64,000 nt of DNA, from positions 13,330,001 to 13,394,000 of the forward strand of contig JAVHKY010000052.1 of assembly GCA_035079385.1 (NCBI GenBank). The letters run 5' to 3'. The notes beneath the pieces were generated by a model. That model did no database searches. It had not been told where the DNA came from and saw only the letters and a list, made by a program, of their open reading frames with translations. The stretch's first letter is position 1, and every line of letters begins with the position of its first letter. Positions 22,701 through 34,700 of the stretch are shown in pieces. The DNA comes from Aspidiotus rigidus (taxonomy: Eukaryota > Arthropoda > Insecta > Hemiptera > Diaspididae). A program made the translations under genes and the position numbers.

Positions 22701-25700
22701 CTTTGAAGCTGTACTGGGTGGCTTATTATGATGTTGACAGTCAGATGGAGAATTTTTTAGCGGAAAAATGTGAGATGTTAGACGTAAACTTCAAATCTAC
22801 GAAATTTGTATTTGAATTTTATCTTCAATTTGCGCCCTTAAACAACTTTCTACGATTTTTCTGAGCCTAGTCATGGACCAAAATATGTTGAAAATTGACC
22901 AACTCGCTAAATTTCTCATAAATGAAAAATTATTCAAACTTCCATACTTTATTTGATTTGAATGTGAAATTTAACGCAGATGCCGAAAATAACACCTAAA
23001 TAACCATATGAAGCTTGAAATTGGGGGAATTTTCAGTTTCTTGTTTTGAAAATCTTGGCAAAATGGTCGATTTTGGGCACATTTTGTTCCATAACTCGGT
23101 TCAGAAAAGTCGCAGGAAGTTGGGTAGAGGCGCATATTGGAGATAAGATCGGGAAATGAATTTTGTGAATTTGAAGTTTCCATCTAACGTTTCACGTTTT
23201 TGCGCTATAACAAATTTAGTCCAAAACCCCCTTTAACTGTCAACATCTTTTTGGGCCACCCGGTATATGATAGAAGGACTCGAAAACATGTCGACCTCCG
23301 AGCTATATATGATAAAACCTTGAGGTTATCGGCCGGTCGGACGGCGAATACTCGATCTACCAAATTAAGTACTGAAATGTGGAATGCTAGAGTATATTGA
23401 ACTGCTGCTAGACCGTGTCATAGTCTATGATATCAGGGCCTTTTTTGCGAATATCAAGTTTTCATGCGTTCTAGTGATTGCTTTGTCTTCTCGACAAGGA
23501 CAAAATAATACAAAATGAAATAATGTTCAATCTAATGTCCGTCTTTGCGAGAATTGTGGTGCAGTAATAATAGGTACATTTGAGTATAAAATGGCTGTAG
23601 AACACCTTACGCGATTTTACCCAACTGACGAGAGTTACATTAATAACCTCATGTAAACTGCAGAAAACTGATATTTCAATTTGTTGGCGCACTATACACG
23701 ACAGATGCATCCAACGCACAATTCTGTTCCTGAAATCCATGAGAACCTCTGTTCAAATTCGTGTATTTTGACGGCGAATGACTCGAGATTGGCGGAGTTG
23801 ATTTTCTTGAAATTATGCTCGTTAGAAAGGACATTTTATGGAGAACAATTTTCTTTCCAACTAGTATAATTCGAAGAAAATTAATTCAGCCAGTCTCGAG
23901 TTATCCGTCGTCAAAATACACGAATTGAACAAAGGCTATTATGGACAAATGAGTCGGATGTACCCATTATGTATAGTGCCTCAACTCTGTTAGCGACCAT
24001 CTTCTTAGTTTTTGAAGAAAGAAAAATGATTACCGCCGTTTTATATTTTACTACTGAGCGTTCAATCATGGTAGATACTTACACTTCAAGTTTTTTACAC
24101 TCTATTATCATCATCAGAATACTGTCGAATAGTGCTAAACCTTTGCCAATTTTCAAATTATTTGGGTTGTATGGTGTGAATGTAGCATGAAGCTTGTAAG
24201 TTTAGTGATCATACACCGTGGATACATAAAAGTTGTGAGGAGTTTCTTATTTGAATATTTTAATTTAATTCCTTCATCCCTTCCGACCAATAAATACTAT
24301 GTAGTCCGGCTGTATTCTATTCAACTCGATTGATGATATTGATTCTTGAGAATGATAAAACATAATTGACGGTTTATTTCAACCAAAATACAACTCAAAA
24401 TAGGATCAATTTCTAAACAATGAATATCTCCCTCTAATTTTGTTTGTATTTTCATTTCTCGTGTTTTAGGTTACGACTCAGTTATCAGCGTCCTATCTAG
24501 CTCAGCCGGCAAATACTAATATAAATGTAAATTCATCATTGACGCCAGCAAAAATGAAGAAAGGCGTCAAAAGAAAGGCCGATTCGAGTCCTGGAGGTAG
24601 TAGCGGTTCGGCAGATCCCTTATATACACCCTCAACTTCAAATGCAAAATTGGCCGCCAGGAGAGAATCAGGACGAACCGTCAAAAAGGTTTCTATAAAA
24701 TAACACAAAATAAACGGATACTGTAATCTAGTTCGATATTGTTTATAAACAATGATTTGGTCATCTTCGTTAAACATAAGCACAATTTACGGCCTCATTT
24801 TGAGACTTCCATAATTATGAAGAAGCTTTAAAACTCGAACAATAAATTCCTGTGGGTCATTAATTCGTGGGGTGAAAATCAAGAAATATCTTGCTTATTC
24901 TAATTTACTTCTTTGCTTTTAATTTTTTTTTTGCGGGCCTGAAAATGACAAGAAAAATTTAGGAATAAAAAACTTTATGAATCTGTGGACACCCTGACAG
25001 TTGTCTGATCATATTTTATTCTGAAGATGACTAATGTTATTGGTTTTTATAATGATGAACTACTTTTTTCATGAGAGCTGGTGTGATTTTTATATTTTAC
25101 AGCCTGTTCGATCAGAAGACGATATTTATTCAATTCCCTCTGGTTTTTCGGGTACAAATACTAATCAAGTGAGTCAGACATCTGATGCCAACTATAATTA
25201 TCTTCTGGTTTTTGTAAATTTATTTATCAATTTTTATTGTTGTTATTTTTTTGTCACAGGCTGTGGATAAGTGTAAAGAAAAATTGTCACCAGCTATGAA
25301 AGCATGCAGTGATCTGTTGAAAGACATATTCTCAAAGAAACATTGGGTAAATTATTCATCTATAGTTAGGTCCTAGCAGTTTCACATAAGTATACTATCT
25401 CACCATTGTGGTTTGGAGTGTGCGATGTGTCTGTTGCTAATCCAAGGGTAATGCGCGTCTTTTAAGGTTTTCAGTCTTGTGATATCCTGTGAAGGTTTGC
25501 GAACCCGTTTGTCTCTTTGAATTAACAGTAATATTACTTGCCAAAATGGTGGTTTACCCGGGCTTAGATCATAGAGCTGAATTGGGATATCCCTAGTTAG
25601 CACTCAAAATGGTAGTTCACACGGGCTGACACGCTACATGCCAATCAATGCTCGAGTGTCGATGCGTTGTGAAGATTGACGCTTGCTATTCTTCTTACCC

Positions 25701-28700
25701 TTCATTCTGCAGGTGTCCATCTTTGATAGGAATTTTGATGTAAACACACTACACTCGTGTGCGCTTAAGATGATCCTTCTTCTCTTATTTGCTTGTATCT
25801 TGATCCTTTTTCCCAGGACTATGCTTGGCCATTTTACAAACCTGTGGATGCAAAAACGCTGGGTTTGACCGATTATTACGATATTATCAAAAAACCGATG
25901 GACTTTGGCACTGTGAAGAAGAAGATGGATCAACGACTTTATCAAAATATTAACGAATTCGCTAGTGATGTTAGATTAATTTTCTCAAATTGTTACAAGT
26001 ATAATCCAAGGGATCATGATGTTGTGCAAATGGCAAGAAGACTGCAGAATCATTTTGATGCAAAGTATTGTAAAAAAACTTCATTTTATTGTGAATTACT
26101 TTTTTCCATTGCTAAATGTGACATATTTCAGGTTTGCGCATATAGTTGTTAATTTTCCCGAGACACTACCCGCTCATCCGGTTCGATCATCAATGTATAT
26201 GAATGCAGCTAATGAAGACGACCATAAGTCATCTTGTAGTTCCTCCGAATCTTCCTCTGGTTCTTCTGCTGATTCCGATGATTCTGTTGATCAGCGGAAG
26301 CAACAACTCTTACTGTTAGAATCGCAAGTATGTAAAATGGATCTAAATGGACAAATTCTTCTACAAAAAGCACGGTATCTTGAACTTTTTAAACTTTATT
26401 TGCATATGTAGCTGAAAGATATCCAAGCTCAAATAGCAAAATTAGCTGAGCACGGCAGTAGGAAAAAGAAGAAGAAGAAGAAGAAAGAAAATAATTTGAA
26501 CAATAAGAAAAACAAAAAATCAAACGTTGAGAAAAGTGTAAAACATATGGGCAATAATATTTATGGGAATGATACCTTGACAGCAAATTTGCCTCTGATT
26601 GGCATGAGTCATCAAGATATGAAAACAGAGTTTACCAATGTGCGGACGAATCAGAATACGTCCAAATCGACAAGTGGCAACGTTATCATGTCTACACCTC
26701 CGTCAATGAGTAAAAATGCTAAAGGTAAAGCAAGTGGTGTTCGTGGTTTAGCTAAAGTCGCTTCTAACCAGCCAAACAAAAAAACGCGTATCAATACAAA
26801 GACAACGAATTCGCGAAAGAAGAAACCTATACCAATCACTAATTTTGATTCTGAAGATGAAGACAATGCGAAACCTATGTCATACGATGAAAAAAGACAG
26901 TTGAGTCTTGATATCAATAAACTCCCAGGTAAATTAAAAATTATAAATTCTTTGTATTTGTTCTACTTTTCATTCATTATTTTTAGATCGGTCTGCGACT
27001 GCAGCTTGCGGTCATCTTCCTTATGATTGACTTCTTTTTTCGTTGGTATGCGAACAACCATCGCTTACCGTAAATCAGGTTAATCAAGTACAGATGAATT
27101 TTCTCACACTTTCTTTCCCTTAGCAATATCGTACCATTTACAATGCGTAACATTCCTCTTTTGTTTTTTACCATAAAAACAGTTTCATCTCTTGCGTCTT
27201 CTCGAACTTCGTCATTTTTTGGTTTCCCGGGAAGAAAAAATGAAAGAATAACGTTGATGAACTAACGTCCTGCGAACATTTTTAGAATTGCTCGTTCCTT
27301 GATAATTCCTGGTGATCATAATCCCAAAAGTTATAACTGTGATAGTACTTTATTTTACAAATGATGGATTATCCTCTATAAAAATGAAAGATTTCTATCC
27401 TGCAAAGTTTCTTGTATTCTAATCGTGATGAGATTTCAGAACACTTCCGGTGAGAATCATTTTGTTTTTTCAGTTGAAATGATAAAATGATTTTCATATT
27501 ACGTAGTGACGAGTGAGAACAGCCCACTTTTCGCGAGTACAAATGAAAATAACTACTTGTAATTTCTCATCAGTTCTTTGCTGCTCATTTTAAAAGAAAT
27601 GGCGATTGTCTTTTCGTAATTCTCGAATGAAACTTACCTACATCTAGTTATCTATTTTAATTCCTTGAAATTCCGGGCATCTGCGCTTCTTTTTCTCTCT
27701 TCTTTCGAGTTGTAAAAAGAATCGCATGATTATATTTCGTTTTGTGTTGCAGGAGATAAGTTGGGAAAAGTTGTACATATAATCCAATCAAGAGAACCGT
27801 CTTTACGCGATTCAAATCCAGACGAAATAGAAATAGATTTTGAAACGCTTAAACCTTCAACATTACGAGAACTGGAATCTTATGTCGCCGCATGTTTGAA
27901 GAAGAAACCTCGCAAACCTTATAGTGAGTTTTACATAATACTGTTTGTAGCTATTACTTACTGCTTAATTTTCAATATAAGAGGTAGATCTACAGCATAA
28001 TTATAAAGTAGCTGGTTGAGCTCCAGAAAATTAAGAAAAAAGAATCCAAAAAAGGTATCGAAAATGTCCATTGAAAGCAATAAATTAAATAAAAATATTG
28101 ACTAGATATCAGGATTAATTATTTTTAGCTGAGTGCTTTGATTTTGAATTACAGTTTACCAATTTCAGTTGAAAACAAGTTCTTAGTTCCATCATCAATT
28201 TGTATGCCTCGCCAACCACTATTGTCGCATTGCTTTCAATTGGAAGAAACGATTCTTAGAGGGCTTGTTCAACGTAGAATTTTCCCTCTGTTCTGATAAT
28301 ATCGAAGTTATAAAAGAGAAAGTTTTCCTTATCTAGTCATACGCATCACAGTTAAAGAATCGTAAAAAGTCAAATTAAGTGAACAAGAATTTTTTCTTGA
28401 AGACTACCGTAATTATCAGGTCCATTGCAGGGCGCGATCAACTTTTCGTTGCAGATTAATTCCTACTCTAGTCTTTACGTATCTTTGTGTCATTAGGCTA
28501 TGATCTAAAAATCGAAAACGATACTCAATATCAGAGTGCGAGCCCAAAAGTTATTGTAAGTAGAAACTACAGGGTTTGAACTCAGCAAAATATGAAATAA
28601 TAGTTATAATTATACAATAATTATTAACAATACACGAGATCGTGAGTAAATGTGTACCACGAACGTGATGTTTATGAAGTTCGCAAAATAACACGATGAT

Positions 28701-31700
28701 AGTGGATATTGGTGAAAGTATTAAAACGCAAAGTATAACCAGCATAGTAGTATCAATGCAATTATAAGCTAGGTGAATATGAGTGTACATATAGGTTAAC
28801 AGTGTTTAATGATTGTTTTATCGTCATTAAAGGTAAGAAAGTACCGCTAAAGTCAAGAGAAGAATTGGCACCCGAAAAAAAAAATGATATGAAAAAAGAA
28901 CCTCAAAACGGTGCTAATAGTGGTTCCGGTGCGTTGACATCTAATAAAAAACAAGGAAAAAAAGGTGAAGTTTTCTATCATGATACCTGATAATATTTAC
29001 CTTAGATTATCTGAAACCTCTTTCAAATACAAATTGATAGGAAAGAACCAGGATATCTACCGCTCCAATAAATCCAACGAACTTTATACAAGTCCAATAT
29101 TTGAAAAATGGTCCAATAAATCCAATAAAGGTCTATCAATTTCATCTCTGACCCTATAAAAAAACTGAAATTTAAATTCCTATGTTTTGTAGGATTTTGA
29201 TACGTTATGTCTTTGGGCTGGGGGTCAGTCAAAAATCTGTGTAACGTCACGCTTTATGACGTCATCAATGACCTTGATCTACTTTGAGGACTTGGAAGAA
29301 ACTTCGACCTTCAGGTTTCATTATACATACTAGACCTAGTATACAATATACTAGGCTTGTACTAAAATGTTCTCCTTTAGCCTCCATTATACTAGGCCTA
29401 ATATACAGTATACTAAGGCTTATACTACACTAATCCGCTCCCCCTCCTAAAGCTAGTCAGCTGACCTTGGGACCTACAAAAATTTCGACTATTACCTCCA
29501 TTAAGTCGGCCTCATATAGATATTTGTGTTTTGTAGATGTTTGAATTTTGAAGGTATCTTGCGTTTCAAAAAGTCGCTTTGCTTGTACATATTCTACATT
29601 TTTCAACAATTTAGTACAGTTGACAATACTTCATTTTTACCAATAACGTTCACTGTGTAGGTTAAAGACAAAAGAGAGTATGAATACACGCAATATGAAT
29701 GACCAATTTACGCAAGGAACACTGAGAGAAGAGAATACTCTTGGTGACTAGAAAAAAGTGTGAACTTGGGACAGCCGCTTTTTTTTTTTTGAATTTGATC
29801 AGTTTTTCCAGTTATTTTAACTGTAAAATCTAGTCATAGTGAATGAAAATAGGTGACATGTCTTAAGTTGATCCTTTTTTTCTAGTCACCAAGACTATTC
29901 TCTTCTCTCAGTGAATGAAAAATCAAAATAATACGGGTAAAAACCGATTTGTCCTGAATACAATTCACATAAGAGCTTTACAAACTAACAGATAAACCTT
30001 CTGATTTACATATGTATTTAGACACTAAAATTTCAACCTTAGTGTAAGCCTAGTTTACTGGTACTGGCTTATCAGTATACTAGACTCTTATCCCCTACTA
30101 TGAGTTGTACCGGGTGGGGCAAAATATGTTACCAGTCAAATGGGAGTTTGCACTAAATTCACTCCAGCTGAAAAACGTGAAAGACTTGCAAAGATTTCAA
30201 CATATGAGTCCTGGAATTTGTCCCGCGTCATGTGTAATGCAGTCCGGGATATTAGGGACCACTACATTGGTAAAGAAGGGTGGGTGGGGCGCCCTAGGCT
30301 AGTTTGACCTATTTCTTTTTCAACAGGGAACCTGTTCTATGGGGGCTTTTTCAGAAATTTGCCGTCCGCCGTCCAACAAAAACTTGGAAAAATTTCAATT
30401 CTCGAGCCATATATGATGGGAGGGGGACTTGAAAAAATGTCAACTCTCGAGCTATATATGATAGGAGAGGAACTCAGAAAGATTTTAGGAGAGGGACTTG
30501 AAAAAATTCTAACTCTTGAGCCATATATGGAATTTTTCTAAGTTCCCCTTCCATCATGTATAGTTCGAGAGTCAAAATTTTTCCATGTCCCCCTCCTATC
30601 ATATATAGCTCGAGATTCGAGAAAAATTTAGACTCAAACTATATTATACTAGGCTTATTTCTTTATACTAGCTTATCTAAGTCTAGGCTGCCTTGATTTC
30701 TCAATACCAAATCTCATATGACTCATAAAACAGGTTTCCTGCGTCCCTCGTTTAACTTTGTTAAGGAAGCCGTCTTTTTTGGTATTTTTCTTCCCATTTC
30801 ATCCCTCAAAAACAGATAAAAGAGACATGAAACTTGCGCACCAGCATTCATGTAGGACCCCATAGCTTGACTTTAAATCATTAATCTTTTGCAATTTACC
30901 TTTTCACAAGTGATAGTTTGTGCTTGCAAAACTGAAATTCATCTCCTTAAACACTATGTTTTTTATTTGTCTACAGATAATAAGGATGTGACAGGCAGTT
31001 CATCAAGATTGTCTGCCACCAGCTCCAGTAGTTCAGATTCTGACTCAAGCTCTTCCAGTATGAGTAGCAGTTCATCCGAAACAAGTGATTCAGAAACTGG
31101 TAAGAATATTTTAAATCTATGAATAAACAAATGAAAAAAAAAAAAAAAACGGGAGCTAACATGTCTTCTTCAAAGACTTATAGTGTAGCATTTTATATTA
31201 TGCTTGCTTTGTTTACAAAGTAAAGATCTATCAATCTCAATTATATCTATATATTATTCTCGATTATATTGGTAAATCGATCTTGATCATATTGATTTTT
31301 TGATCTCATTGGAATATCGATTCTATACTTGGCTGCTACAGTAAGTTTAGCCTTCATTGTGGGCCTAGCATATTTGTGTTTAAAACCTACTCGTTTTCAA
31401 GGGCTCTCTCGCTCCGCTCGTTTGCCCCCTTTTTTGATCTAGTATACTGTATATAAGACCTGTATAATAAAGACTAAACCTATTATAGCAGCCTGGTTTA
31501 CGCCCAGTTTAATGGGGTATTCCCCTTCTTATACAGAATACTGTATATCAGGCATATTATAATAAAGGCCAAACCTACTATAGCAGTCTAGTTTGGGCCC
31601 TGTATAATGAAGGCTAATATACTGTACCATGAAGGAATAACCAAAACACTGATGTCGTTTTGTGACGGGTTTTTATGACAGTTTTCCGAGAGTAATCCCA

Positions 31701-34700
31701 ATCTTGAAAGCATTTACAATGTTGAAAAATGAAAAAAAAAAGAGGAGGAGGAGCGGAAAGAAGAAAGAAAAAATATACCAAGTCAGGAAAGGATATTTTT
31801 ATCATAGTCAGTTTTTAAAGCAGATTGAGTCATCTGAATATTGTATTATAATTGAAATTAGTACCTCTGTCTTTCTTTTTTGTCTGAAATAACAAGCTGT
31901 GATTTTTTCTGATTCAAATAATCTTTAAATTGTTAGATGATTGAGGAGAAATTTGAGGTTGATTACAGAAACATAATTTGAATCTACAACAATTTAGAAA
32001 ATACTGAGTGCGTGGAGAAAAAGGGCTGGGAAAATGATACTATTTCTTCAACTGTTCTCAATGGAATAGTTGCAGTAATACTGTAGCAGACTGCAAAAGG
32101 TCGCTATTAGTGATAGAAGCATAAAAATTGGTATAGTGGGCAATGATACCAAAAGAAAATTTCAGTGATGGAGAGCCCCTCCAAATCCGCCATAGGAGAG
32201 GCGAGGGGCGATTTTTGAGGTTCTGTCCCACTCTGTAAAAGCGGGGTGAGCAATTTTGGCGTTATGGGGTCGATTTTACATATTTCGACAATCCCAAGTA
32301 CAAATCGCAGCTTTTCTGAATACGATTCATCGTTTAGTGTCTACCCCATTATCCCCCAAAGCCTTCAAGAAAGAAGTGGTCACTATTAAACTCGTAACAA
32401 AGACTAATAATATTCAGTTAGACATGGATAAATTGATTAGGAAAAAACTTACTTTTCATTCTTTTGACGCTACCACCACTCATTCTAGAGACACGTCTTC
32501 CAACAAAAAAAAGCCAAATGGATTAGTCTCCCTTATTTCGGTCGCTTCTCATTCCAAATATCTCGTTTACTTAAACCTTTCAATTTTAGGCCCGCTTTCT
32601 ACTCTCTAAACACCATGAGGAGCCACTTTTCTCGGCTTAAAGATCCTATCCCTTCCGATGGGAAGTCTGATGTTTACATGCTCCAATGCGATGATTGTCC
32701 TTTTATTTACATTGGGCAAAGAGGTCGGCCCTTGAATATTCGATTCAAAGAGTATATTGATGCTTTTGCTAAGAATCGACCCAAAAGATCTAATTTTTCA
32801 GTCCACCTTCTAGCGTCAGGACATTCAACTCCTAGGCCTGAGAATATCCGTCTCTTGCGCGAGGAGAGTAGTATGAGAAAACGCATCGCATTCGAAACAG
32901 TAGAAATTATTAAAGCTATTCACGGGTTATCGCCCATTGTGAACGAGATAATCTCATCTTTTAACCTCGCTGATGCTTTTTACAGTAAGTTGCAGGAATT
33001 TAATAATGGTGAATGCGATGAGTAATGACTGTGTTTTTTCATGTATTTTTTTTTGTATTCTTATTTGTATTTCTTTTACGACTCCTTGAGTCGGTATCTT
33101 TTTGTATTCACCCGTCGGTGGTCTATGACCAAAAGCGCTCGATTTACCTAATTAATTTATATATACTGTCCAGTAAAGTTTATTATCACTGATAAAAATG
33201 TGTCGTAAAGTAAACGAACAAATTAAACTTACTAATTAAATCATTAGTGCTGCCACTATCCAATATGGAAGTCTTAACTTTGCGTAATTTAAATTTATTG
33301 CAATTTATATCACGTTCTTCCGCGACAAGATCACCATATTTGCTGAGAAAAATATTTTTATCACCAGTCCAGTCATATTAGGAAATTTGATATGAATAAA
33401 TGGGGGACAGCTGAATTTTGGCATATATATGTCATTTGTCACCTTGCCTTGTACAAATTACTAAAAGTCCCACTCGATATAGGGGCCAAAAAAGTGTGGT
33501 CCAGATTGTTTTTCTGTGATTTTCAAGGTGAATATCAGTTTCTTGATAAGAAATCAAGAGACAAAAATTGTAGATCGTCAAAAAATACACAAAAATAATG
33601 TTTTAATAAGAATTTCCTTGCGATGCTCTATTTTTTAATAAAATGGAGGATGAAAGTTGAGTAGTTGTAAAAGTAACGCATGTCGACGTGAGCGTCACCC
33701 GATCTTAATCAAGATGTACATATTGCTGGCCACCAAACTTTAGATTCTTTTCTTTCTGATTTCTAAATCATTATCAGTTAGTTATCGATCTGTAATTTAT
33801 TCATTCATTTAAAATTATGGCATCCATAGGAAAAAGTATCCTTTGCAACAAATGCATACAAGTTCACATTTGCGTCAATGTACTCAAGAATGTGAAGCAT
33901 CATACATTATAATGGGTAGGTAACGCTTGCGTCGACTTGCTTTGAGGGTAACAGGCACTTATGCGTTACTTCCACAAGTATCCAACTTTCATGCTTCATT
34001 TATTCAAAAATGGAGGCATCGTACGGAAATTGTTGATAGAATATTATTTATGTATCTTTTAACGCTTTAGAATTTTTGTCTCACGACTTTTTTTCAAAAG
34101 ACCTATACTTACTCTGAAAATTACAAAAAACCAATCTTGACCATACTTTTTTGCCCCTTGAGGACAATGCGCACGTCATTATTTTCATGCCATGAATAAA
34201 GCCAGATTTGGTGTTTAGAGTAACAGTCATATTAAATTGTGCATTGGATGCATTTGCGGATATGATTTTACCAGCTGCATTTGGTGCATAATAAACATTG
34301 TTCAACACAACAAATGTTTCTTTCTTCCATTTGAGCAAAATGGGTAAATTACCTATATGTACTGCTTGCGCGGTGATTGATTTTCCTGGTAGGTTGAACA
34401 GGCTTTCGTTTGGCATTTCAAATTCAATCATATGTATATGTGATTAAAGGAGAACAATTGTTTTGTGCTGTTAGCACTTCAGGCCAAATTGATTGCAAAA
34501 ACTGAATCTTCGATAAAACCTGACCCATGAATTGACTTATTCGTGTTATTCTTTTCAAAGGGATAATACGCACACAAGTAAGAAAATGAGAGGTTCTTGA
34601 AGATAAGGGATTCTTTTCTTGATGTTTATTGTTTCACTGCTATACAACTTATGATTATAATACAGATTGTCGCTCGGAGGTTGACATGACAGGATATTAC

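Larger units (their letters stand above)
28965..30976. other. BET intron 12 with MITE and R1 repeat
   Basis: 2.0 kb intron. Besides the MITE (29720-29913) and R1 copy (30322-30780) it holds a run of short ATACTAGGCCTA/TATACAGTATACTAGGC motifs (29320-29440). These also appear at 31440-31620 and 51990-52230. A TGACGTCA site stands near 29262. Confidence 0.65.
32256..33180 (+). mobile_element. Penelope-like retroelement, 3' fragment with GIY-YIG endonuclease
   Basis: The first frame (32256-32520) matches the RT/linker end of Penelope-like elements ([37 protein letters not shown]). A run of 8 A at about 32503-32510 causes a frameshift. The second frame resumes as [20 protein letters not shown] and runs into the GIY-YIG domain (32615-33022). 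There it shows [14 protein letters not shown], the conserved Arg of [11 protein letters not shown] and the Glu of the FETVEI helix. The RT palm is missing (5' truncated). The 3' tail carries a hammerhead-like motif. One frameshift from coding; 5' truncation is typical. Confidence 0.85.

Noticed and set aside
26065..26152. Continuation of exon 8 past 26064 as coding
   Set aside because: Spliced reading restores the conserved KFAHI sequence of BET proteins; the continuation is only an open intron.
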